This document shows positions 1 through 4,899 of a DNA stretch of 5,862 bases, in pieces. Every line of letters begins with the position of its first letter. Position 1 is the stretch's first letter. The stretch is from assembly GCA_026993045.1 (NCBI GenBank), contig JALWWR010000089.1, forward strand, positions 1 through 5,862, given 5' to 3'. The position numbers were made by a program, and so were the translations under genes. Source of the DNA: Thermodesulfatator sp. Lineage in GTDB: Bacteria > Desulfobacterota > Thermodesulfobacteria > Thermodesulfobacteriales > Thermodesulfobacteriaceae. Below the pieces are notes generated by a model, which ran no database searches, was not told the DNA's origin, and saw only the letters and a list, made by a program, of their open reading frames with translations.

Positions 1-78
1 GACTATTCCCTCCCCGTGGCTTCCTTCCAGAAGGAGGGGGTTTGACAAAAGGGGCTATTTTTCAAAAGTCTTGAATTT

Positions 79-849
79 ATGGGAAACGAAAGACGTTTCT
101 TTCGGCTTATCCTCCTGGGGCTGATCGTTCTTTGGGGGCTTTCAGCTTGTGGAAGCCCCCGTCCCAAGGGGACGGTCTTTACAGCGCCGTCTTTACCAGA
201 AAGGCCCCCTGCTAAGGGGCTTAAGCCTTATAAGGTAGGTAAACGCACCTATTATCCTCTTTCTTCGGCCCAGGGATATACTGAAGAAGGATTGGCTTCC
301 TGGTACGGACCTAAGTTTCACGGGAAACGTACGGCCAGCGGGGAAGTTTATAATATGTACGCCTTCACTGCGGCTCATAAAATTTTGCCCTTGGGGACCC
401 ATGTGTTGGTGACCAACCTAGAAAACGGGCGGCAGGTGGTGGTACGTATTAACGATCGAGGGCCCTTTGTGCCGGGCCGGATCATAGATCTTTCCTACGC
501 CGCGGCTCGGGCCTTGGGCATGGTGGAAGAAGGGGTGGTGCCGGTACGGATCGTGGCCCTGGCTGAAGGCCAGCCCACCCCTCAAGGGGTAAAATGGCTC
601 GCTAAGCCCGATTTTAAACACGGGGAGTTTTATCTCCAGGTGGGGGCCTTTAAGAGCTACTTTAACGCCCAGCGCTTCCGATCGACTCTGGCCCGGCGCT
701 ATTCTAAGGTGATCATAGAACCTTTCCGGCAGGCGGGCCAGACTTTTTACCGGGTCCGGATCTTCTTGGCCCGGGATTTGGATCAGGCCCGCCTTTTAGC
801 CCAGAGATTGAAGGCCCTTTTCCCGGAAAGTTTTTTGGTCGCTAAATGA
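79..849 (+). CDS. rlpA: RlpA-family septal lytic transglycosylase lipoprotein with SPOR domain
   Basis: The 256-residue protein starts with a lipoprotein signal: basic RR, a hydrophobic core at about 7-21, then lipobox LSAC with Cys24 as the lipidated residue. Gly follows the Cys rather than Asp, which fits outer-membrane sorting. Residues about 70-162 are the RlpA double-psi beta-barrel (GLASWYG at 71-77, TASGE at 85-89, LPLGT, NDRGPF at 125-130). Glu89, His100 and Asp126 have the same spacing as the residues I recall as important in Pseudomonas RlpA, which cleaves glycan strands lacking stem peptides. Residues about 182-254 form a SPOR domain (begins [10 protein letters not shown]), which targets denuded septal peptidoglycan. 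The ATG is the best start because the signal peptide begins there and an in-frame stop lies at 43-45, but no good Shine-Dalgarno precedes it. It is the first visible gene of the rlpA-rnc-era operon; its stop overlaps the rnc start (ATGA). Family assignment is firm; enzymatic activity is inferred. Confidence 0.93.
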   Translation: MGNERRFFRLILLGLIVLWGLSACGSPRPKGTVFTAPSLPERPPAKGLKPYKVGKRTYYPLSSAQGYTEEGLASWYGPKFHGKRTASGEVYNMYAFTAAHKILPLGTHVLVTNLENGRQVVVRINDRGPFVPGRIIDLSYAAARALGMVEEGVVPVRIVALAEGQPTPQGVKWLAKPDFKHGEFYLQVGAFKSYFNAQRFRSTLARRYSKVIIEPFRQAGQTFYRVRIFLARDLDQARLLAQRLKALFPESFLVAK

Positions 850-1568
850 AGGAGCTCTATCCCCGTCTTTCGGCCCTAGAAAATCGTTTGGGAGTCCGCT
901 TTAAAGATCCTTCTCTCCTGGTCCAGGCCTTAAGACACCGTTCGGTAATAGCAGAAAAGGGGCTTTCGCCCCTTGAAAGCAATGAGAGATTAGAGTTCTT
1001 AGGGGATGCGGTCCTGGGGGCGGTGGTTTCGCATCTTCTCTACCAAAAGTATCCTGGTTTTCAGGAAGGGCAGCTCTCACAGATGCGCTCTTGGTTGGTA
1101 AAAGAGGAACGTTTGGCTCGTCTGGCCCAGAGGTTGGGACTTCCAGATTACATCCAGGTGAGCCAGGGAGAGAAAAAGACCGGCGGACCGAAGAAGGCCT
1201 CCATTCTGGCCGGGGCCCTAGAGGCCGTAATCGGGGCCATCTATTTGGACGCCGGTTATGAGAGGGTCTTCCAGGTGCTTCGAGCTTGGTTTGCCAAGTT
1301 GATCCCCCAGGCTCAGCGGGGCCTTAAGGCGGATTACCGCTCCCGCTTGCAAGAACTGGTGCAAGCCCATTGGAAAGAGACGCCGGTTTACCGTTTGGGA
1401 TCTGAAAGGGGGCCCTCCCATGCCCCTTCCTTCGAAATGGAGGTCTGGATCCGGGGGGAAAAATGGGCCTCGGGGAGGGGGCGCTCCAAGAAAGAAGCGG
1501 CCCAAGAGGCAGCTCGAAAGGCCCTTAAAAAAGTGCAAGAAGTCTTACAAGAAAAGGAGAGAGTATGA
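846..1568 (+). CDS. rnc: Ribonuclease III
   Basis: This is a double-strand-specific endoribonuclease that processes the 16S/23S rRNA precursor and some mRNAs as a homodimer. The 240-residue length is normal for bacterial RNase III. The catalytic domain (about 5-155) carries the signature [10 protein letters not shown] at 46-55, with metal ligands Glu50 and Asp54 (E. coli Glu41 and Asp45), and the second motif [12 protein letters not shown] starting at Glu126 (E. coli Glu117). The residue three before Glu126 is Gly123, where E. coli and Aquifex have Asp, so one of the usual acidic metal ligands appears missing. A double-stranded RNA-binding domain follows (about 162-230), ending in the typical [18 protein letters not shown] helix at 210-227. 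Translation is probably coupled to rlpA through ATGA, since no strong Shine-Dalgarno is visible, and to era through a second ATGA. The rnc-era pair is widely conserved. Family assignment is near certain. Confidence 0.97.
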   Translation: MKELYPRLSALENRLGVRFKDPSLLVQALRHRSVIAEKGLSPLESNERLEFLGDAVLGAVVSHLLYQKYPGFQEGQLSQMRSWLVKEERLARLAQRLGLPDYIQVSQGEKKTGGPKKASILAGALEAVIGAIYLDAGYERVFQVLRAWFAKLIPQAQRGLKADYRSRLQELVQAHWKETPVYRLGSERGPSHAPSFEMEVWIRGEKWASGRGRSKKEAAQEAARKALKKVQEVLQEKERV

Positions 1569-2467
1569 AAGACGCCGGTTTCCGTTCGGGTTTTGTGGCC
1601 CTTATTGGCCTGCCTAACGTAGGAAAATCCACCCTACTTAACCAGTTACTGGGGACCAAGGTAGCCATCACCACCCCCAAACCTCAAACCACTCGCTTTA
1701 ACATCCGCGGGGTCCTGACCGAGGAGGGATATCAGGTGGTGTTTGTGGACACCCCGGGCATCCATCAGGCCCAAGAGCTTTTCAACCAGTTGATGGTGGA
1801 GCAGGCCTTAAAGGCCATTGAAGAGGTGGAGGGGATTATATGGGTGGTGGACGTGGCCCATCGTCGCCCTCGGGAGGAGGAACAGATCTTAAAGATTATT
1901 CAGCAGGCTGGTAAACCTACCATTTTGGTCTTAAACAAGATTGATCTTATCAAAAAGAGTGAACTTTTGCCTCTGATAGATTTCTTTTCCAAACTTTATC
2001 CCTTTGAGGCTATCGTTCCGGTTTCGGCCCTAGAAAGAGACGGGATCGAGGATCTAAAAAAGGAGATCCAGAAGATCCTTCCCGAGGGGCCGCCTTATTA
2101 TCCCCCAGAGATGGTCACTGACCAGCCGGAGAGGATCTTGGCGGCCGAGATTATACGGGAAAAGCTCTTTATGCTCACCCGGCAAGAGATCCCATATTCT
2201 ACGGCCGTAGTGGTGGAAGAGTTTCGGGAAGATCCCGAGAAAAACCTGGTCTATATTCAGGCTACCATCTACGTGGAAAAAGAATCCCAAAAGGGGATTG
2301 TCATTGGAAAAAAAGGCGAACTTCTCAAAAAAGTCGGGACGTTGGCTCGGGAGGAACTGGAGTTTCTCTGGGGAAAACGGGTCTACTTGGATCTCTGGGT
2401 CAAAGTGCTGCGGGGATGGCGTAAGGAGGAACGGCTCCTAAGACGTTTGGGCCTGCCTTGGATCTAG
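1565..2467 (+). CDS. era: GTPase Era, 30S ribosome assembly factor
   Basis: Era is an essential GTPase that binds the 3' end of 16S rRNA and times 30S maturation; it often sits next to RNase III. The 300-residue protein has the full G-domain: G1 GLPNVGKS at 15-22, switch I QTTR at 41-44, G3 DTPG at 62-65, G4 NKID at 124-127 and G5 SAL at 154-156. A C-terminal KH domain (about 200-285) has its GxxG loop as GKKG at 248-251, preceded by SQKGIVI, the usual Era pattern that contacts the conserved 16S tail. Length and domain order are normal and nothing appears missing. The start ATG overlaps the rnc stop and has a good AAGGAG Shine-Dalgarno at 1554-1559, five bases upstream. The stop codon TAG lies inside a perfect 26-bp dyad, so the gene's 3' end is shared with a regulatory or RNA structure. 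It is the last gene of the operon by spacing. Confidence 0.98.
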   Translation: MKDAGFRSGFVALIGLPNVGKSTLLNQLLGTKVAITTPKPQTTRFNIRGVLTEEGYQVVFVDTPGIHQAQELFNQLMVEQALKAIEEVEGIIWVVDVAHRRPREEEQILKIIQQAGKPTILVLNKIDLIKKSELLPLIDFFSKLYPFEAIVPVSALERDGIEDLKKEIQKILPEGPPYYPPEMVTDQPERILAAEIIREKLFMLTRQEIPYSTAVVVEEFREDPEKNLVYIQATIYVEKESQKGIVIGKKGELLKKVGTLAREELEFLWGKRVYLDLWVKVLRGWRKEERLLRRLGLPWI

Positions 2468-2489
2468 TGTCTCTTTTAAGAGACACTAG
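2464..2489. repeat. Perfect 26-bp dyad over the era stop codon (hairpin or activator site)
   Basis: The left arm CTAGTGTCTCTT (2464-2475) and right arm AAGAGACACTAG (2478-2489) are exact reverse complements around TT. As RNA it folds into a 10-11 bp stem with a small A/U loop directly after era. No U-run follows on either strand, so it is not a standard intrinsic terminator. Its centre lies about 108 bp upstream of the start site predicted from the σ54-type promoter, a usual distance for an enhancer-binding protein site. Whether it acts as DNA operator, mRNA 3' stabiliser or both cannot be settled here. Confidence 0.8.
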
Positions 2490-2518
2490 GGACTTGATCT
2501 TTGCCCCGAAGGAACAAA

Positions 2519-2533
2519 AATTCCCTGGGAATT
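2519..2533. repeat. Small perfect dyad in the lpxC upstream region
   Basis: AATTCCC and GGGAATT flank a single central T, giving a 15-bp perfect inverted repeat. A one-base centre is too tight for an RNA hairpin, so if it is functional it is more likely a protein-binding site on DNA. It lies about 26 bases upstream of the -24 element of the candidate σ54 promoter, between that promoter and the larger dyad at 2464-2489. It could bind a second regulator or be chance; its sequence does not match the larger dyad. Confidence 0.4.
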
Positions 2534-2558
2534 AGAGCTCAGGAGAGTCTCAATAAAA

Positions 2559-2574
2559 TGGTACGCTGGTTGCT
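2559..2574 (+). promoter_or_regulatory. Candidate σ54 (-24/-12) promoter of lpxC
   Basis: TGGTACGCTGGTTGCT matches the σ54 consensus TGGCACG-N4-TTGCW at 11 of 12 specified positions (T instead of C at the fourth). The diagnostic GG (2560-2561) and GC (2572-2573) are separated by exactly 10 bases. Transcription would start near 2585, leaving a leader of about 19 bases that holds the lpxC Shine-Dalgarno. σ54 promoters need an enhancer-binding ATPase bound upstream, and the dyad at 2464-2489 is well placed for that. No convincing σ70 promoter was seen in the same gap. Confidence 0.65.
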
Positions 2575-2591
2575 ATGAGCTTTGAAAAGAA

Positions 2592-2597
2592 AGGGAG
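2592..2597 (+). promoter_or_regulatory. Ribosome binding site of lpxC
   Basis: AGGGAG (core GGAG at 2594-2597) lies six bases before the ATG at 2604 and supports that start. It sits just downstream of the start site predicted for the σ54-type promoter. Confidence 0.7.
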
Positions 2598-2603
2598 AAA
2601 ACT

Positions 2604-3521
2604 ATGCCCGAATGGCAGAAGACTATAGCTGGCCCCATTAGCCTCGAGGGAGAAGGGATCTTTTCGGGGCAGAGGATTCGTTTGGAACTCCATCCTTTGG
2701 GAGCGGATCAGGGTCTTCTTTTTGAACGGGCCGATTTGAAAGGTTCCCCGGTTATTCCTTTAAGGCCTGATACGGTCCTGGGGACCGAGGGGGCCACGAT
2801 TCTTTCCGATGGCCAACACCAGGTCTACTTAATTGAACATCTTCTTTCGGCCTTGCATGGCTTGGGGATTGATAATCTGAAGATCAGGGTTTACGGCCCG
2901 GAGATCCCCCTTTTTGACGGCTCGGCGGAGGTCTTCGTGAGGGAGATCTTGCGAATCGGCTTGCGCCTTCAACCCCAGCCCAAGAGGTTTTTGATGGTAA
3001 GGCGGCCCTTTGAGGTCCGAAACGGGGTAGGCCGCATCTCCTTCAATCCTTCTTCCGAGCTCAAAGTCTCTTTTCGCATTTATTTTGACCATCCCTTGAT
3101 TCGGGAACAGGCCTTTTCCCTAAGGGTCACCCCCCTTACCTACCAGAAGGAAGTGGCCTTTGCCCGAACCTTTGGTTTTAAGAACGAACTCCTTAAACGG
3201 AAAGAAAAGGGGCTCCTCCGGGGAGGGAGCCTTAAAAACGCCATTGTTTTAGATGAAAAGGGAATCCTTAACGGGGAAGGGCTCCGGGCCCCGGACGAAT
3301 TCGTAAGACACAAAGTCTTGGATCTTATAGGGGATCTTTATATCGCAGGCTTACCCTTTAAAGGGGAGATCCAGGCCGAATTTTCCGGGCACAAACTTCA
3401 TACTGAAGCTGTAAAGAGCTTGCTTGCCGCTCCAGAGGTGACCACCCTCTCGGATGGCTTTCCCCCGGTGGCTCTTTTTTTCCTGGCCCCGGGGCTTCAG
3501 AAAAATAGGGCGGCCCTCTGA
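2604..3521 (+). CDS. lpxC: UDP-3-O-acyl-N-acetylglucosamine deacetylase
   Basis: LpxC is the cytoplasmic zinc enzyme that removes the N-acetyl group from UDP-3-O-acyl-GlcNAc, the committed step of lipid A synthesis. The protein has 305 residues, the same as E. coli LpxC. Catalytic residues are in place: Glu78-His79 in YLIEHLLSALHG, zinc ligands His236 and Asp240 in FVRHKVLDLIGDLYIAG, general acid His263 in SGHKLHTEA, and the substrate-contacting Thr189-Phe190 in ARTFGF. The N-terminal glycine motif reads GEGIFSG at 16-22, where most LpxC have a His (E. coli His19); here it is Phe20. The C-terminus ends in a nonpolar AAL after a charged stretch, loosely like the tail that FtsH recognises in E. 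coli LpxC, but this is only a resemblance. The gene is monocistronic or a new transcription unit after era, with its own candidate σ54 promoter and Shine-Dalgarno. Assignment is secure. Confidence 0.97.
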   Translation: MPEWQKTIAGPISLEGEGIFSGQRIRLELHPLGADQGLLFERADLKGSPVIPLRPDTVLGTEGATILSDGQHQVYLIEHLLSALHGLGIDNLKIRVYGPEIPLFDGSAEVFVREILRIGLRLQPQPKRFLMVRRPFEVRNGVGRISFNPSSELKVSFRIYFDHPLIREQAFSLRVTPLTYQKEVAFARTFGFKNELLKRKEKGLLRGGSLKNAIVLDEKGILNGEGLRAPDEFVRHKVLDLIGDLYIAGLPFKGEIQAEFSGHKLHTEAVKSLLAAPEVTTLSDGFPPVALFFLAPGLQKNRAAL

Positions 3522-3528
3522 GCCTGGC

Positions 3529-3552
3529 TCTTGGCTTTCTTGGAAGTCTTGG
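3529..3552 (+). repeat. Three TCTTGG direct repeats with 9-bp period
   Basis: TCTTGG occurs at 3529-3534, 3538-3543 and 3547-3552, each separated by three different bases (CTT, AAG). The array begins eight bases after the lpxC stop and ends against the candidate -10 element of the next gene, covering its -35 and spacer. It could be a regulator-binding array or a slippage remnant. A 9-bp step does not keep sites on one face of the helix as well as 10-11 bp would. Confidence 0.6.
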
Positions 3553-3558
3553 TAGAAT
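3531..3558 (+). promoter_or_regulatory. Candidate σ70-type promoter of the FKBP gene
   Basis: TTGGCT (3531-3536, four of six matches to TTGACA) and TAGAAT (3553-3558, five of six matches to TATAAT) are separated by 16 bases. The predicted start is near 3565, leaving a leader of about 57 bases before the ATG at 3622. The 100-base gap after lpxC makes a separate promoter reasonable, but read-through from lpxC is not excluded because no terminator was found between them. Confidence 0.4.
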
Positions 3559-3610
3559 GGTTTTTTGGTAGGGGGTGGCCTTCCCATCTTCTGCCAGGCG
3601 AATCTCAAGA

Positions 3611-3616
3611 AAGGAG
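3611..3616 (+). promoter_or_regulatory. Ribosome binding site fixing the FKBP start
   Basis: AAGGAG lies five bases before ATG 3622. It decides the start: an in-frame TTG at 3565 would add 19 residues (beginning MVGGGLPIF) that have no counterpart in SlyD-like proteins and no ribosome binding site. Confidence 0.85.
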
Positions 3617-3621
3617 TTAAT

Positions 3622-4080
3622 ATGCGTAAGGTTAAGGAAGGTGATGTTGTTAGCATTTATTGTGTAGGGATGTTGGAGAACGGGGAGATCTTTGAGAAGA
3701 CCCCGGAGGGGCAGCCTTTTTATTTTCAAGTGGGCTCGCCGGAGATCCTTCCCGGGCTTTCAGAGGCGGTGATCGGTATGGAGGAAGGAGAGGAAAAAGA
3801 GGTCCTACTTTCTCCGGAAAAGGCCTTCGGTCCCAGGGATGAAAACCTGATCCGCGAGATTCCTCGCGAGGCCCTTTCGCTGGATACCGAACCGGAAAGC
3901 GGGATGATACTAAACCTGATTGTGGACACTCCTCAAGGGGAGATGCAGATCCCGGCGCAGGTGGTCCGGGTGGACGAACAGAGTATAGTCTTAGATCTCA
4001 ATCCTCCCTTAGCTGGCAAAAATCTCATCTTTCGCATCAAATTGGTAGGCATTCACGAGCAAGAAGAGTTAGCGGTCTAG
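3622..4080 (+). CDS. SlyD-like FKBP-type peptidyl-prolyl cis-trans isomerase
   Basis: The 152-residue protein is a cytosolic FKBP of the SlyD/FkpB type, which isomerises prolyl bonds and chaperones folding intermediates. The FKBP core is split: residues 1-66 (YCVGMLENGEIFEKT at 13-27, ILPGLSEAVIGMEEGEEKEV at 42-61) and about 122-146 (LNPPLAGKNLIFRIKLVGI). Between them, about 67-121, lies the 'insert in flap' chaperone domain that marks SlyD-like members, opening with PEKAFGPRDE. The residue matching the active-site Asp of human FKBP12 appears to be Glu25. E. coli SlyD ends in a His/Cys-rich metal-binding tail; this protein ends in a short acidic EQEELAV and lacks it, so nickel delivery is unlikely. 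No signal peptide is present. The last 12 bases overlap the 3' end of panB on the other strand. Family assignment is firm; SlyD versus FkpB/SlpA naming is not. Confidence 0.93.
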   Translation: MRKVKEGDVVSIYCVGMLENGEIFEKTPEGQPFYFQVGSPEILPGLSEAVIGMEEGEEKEVLLSPEKAFGPRDENLIREIPREALSLDTEPESGMILNLIVDTPQGEMQIPAQVVRVDEQSIVLDLNPPLAGKNLIFRIKLVGIHEQEELAV

Positions 4081-4899
4081 ATCCTTTAAGACCTCAGGCG
4101 AGATCTTAAAGCTCTCTTCCGGGCCGGGGAAATCTCTTTCTTTTACGTCTCGAACGTAGGCTTCCACGGCCCGGCGGATTTCAGAGGCTAGCTGAGCGTA
4201 GGTTCGCACAAATTTCGGTCGAAAGCGAGGCCAAAGCCCTACTACGTCGTGAAAGACCAAGATTTGGCCGTCGGTATGGGGGCCGGCCCCTATCCCCAAG
4301 GTGGGGATGGGGACCTTTTGGGTGATTTTCTGGGCCAGTTCAGCCGGAACGCATTCCAAGAGCAAAGCAAAGACTCCGGCTTCCACCAAGGCCTCGGCAT
4401 CGCGCCAGAGTTTGCGGGCGGATTCCAGGTCCCGGCCCTGGACTTTGTAGCCTCCTAAAGCTGAAGCCCTTTGGGGGGTAAGTCCAATATGTCCTAAAAC
4501 CGGGATCCCGGCCTTTACCACCGCCTCTACGATTTGGGCCACCTCTTCCCCCCCCTCGATCTTTACCGCCTGACAGCCTCCTTCTTTAAGGAAGCGACCG
4601 GCGTTAAAAATGGCCTCCCCAGGGCCGGTTTGGTAAGAAAGGAAGGGCATGTCCCCCACGATTAGGGCCTTTTCTGAACCCCGGGCTACAGCCCGGGCGA
4701 AGACCAGCATCTCTTCCATGGTGATGGGCAAGGTATCCTCATGCCCTAGGACCACCATGGCCGCGGAGTCTCCTACTAAAAGGAGTTCCACTCCGGCCTC
4801 TTCGGCCAGCTTGGCGCTCACCACATCGTAGGCCGTAAGGGCTACGATAGGCTCTTGGCCTTTACGGGCTTGGATTTCAGGAATGGTTATTCGGGCCAT
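4069..4899 (-). CDS. panB: 3-methyl-2-oxobutanoate hydroxymethyltransferase (ketopantoate synthesis)
   Basis: PanB transfers a hydroxymethyl group from 5,10-methylene-tetrahydrofolate to alpha-ketoisovalerate, giving ketopantoate for pantothenate and coenzyme A. The 276 residues match the usual length of about 265-285 and the TIM-barrel fold. Metal ligands are Asp44 in [12 protein letters not shown], Asp83 in VGDMPF and Glu115 in VKIEGG; Lys113, His137 in GHIGLTPQ and catalytic Glu182 in LLECVP are also present, followed by the glycine-rich GIGAG at 202-206 and [12 protein letters not shown]. The start ATG lies within the last codons of ruvB (13-base overlap), so the two genes are probably cotranscribed and coupled. 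No other pan gene is in the window, and no functional link to ruvB is known to me. The 3' end overlaps the convergent FKBP gene by 12 bases. Assignment is secure. Confidence 0.97.
   Translation of the reverse strand: MARITIPEIQARKGQEPIVALTAYDVVSAKLAEEAGVELLLVGDSAAMVVLGHEDTLPITMEEMLVFARAVARGSEKALIVGDMPFLSYQTGPGEAIFNAGRFLKEGGCQAVKIEGGEEVAQIVEAVVKAGIPVLGHIGLTPQRASALGGYKVQGRDLESARKLWRDAEALVEAGVFALLLECVPAELAQKITQKVPIPTLGIGAGPHTDGQILVFHDVVGLWPRFRPKFVRTYAQLASEIRRAVEAYVRDVKERDFPGPEESFKISPEVLKDLDR

Noticed and set aside
20..37. Short hairpin CTTCCTT/AAGGAGG as a terminator
   Set aside because: One G-U pair, short stem, and no U-run follows; it may simply be the end of an upstream coding region.
1..45. 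Possible C-terminal tail of an upstream gene (14 codons ending TGA at 43-45)
   Set aside because: The codons look natural (DYSLPVASFQKEGV), but another frame also stays open to a stop at 72-74, and the stretch is too short to decide or identify a product.
42..47. TTGACA, a perfect -35 hexamer before rlpA
   Set aside because: No acceptable -10 element lies 15-19 bases downstream, and rlpA may be cotranscribed with an upstream gene.
1218..1538. 106-codon antisense open frame inside rnc
   Set aside because: Shadow of the rnc reading frame; proline/glycine-rich composition typical of the reverse strand of GC-rich coding DNA.
3209..3233. GC-rich stem (GGCTCC/GGAGCC) resembling a terminator
   Set aside because: It lies inside the intact lpxC reading frame and is followed by TTAAAAA rather than a U-run on the coding strand.
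3565..3621. N-terminal extension of the prolyl isomerase from TTG 3565
   Set aside because: It lacks a ribosome binding site, and ATG 3622 has AAGGAG at ideal spacing and matches the family N-terminus.
3351..3729. Antisense open frames of 101 and 123 codons over the lpxC end and FKBP start
   Set aside because: They lie opposite well-supported genes, have low-complexity composition without recognisable motifs, and no ribosome binding site was evident.
4084..4111. Inverted repeat CTTTAAGA/TCTTAAAG at the panB 3' end as a convergent terminator
   Set aside because: The 8-bp arms are A/T-rich with a 12-base loop, no U-run follows on either strand, and the sequence encodes the conserved-length panB C-terminus.
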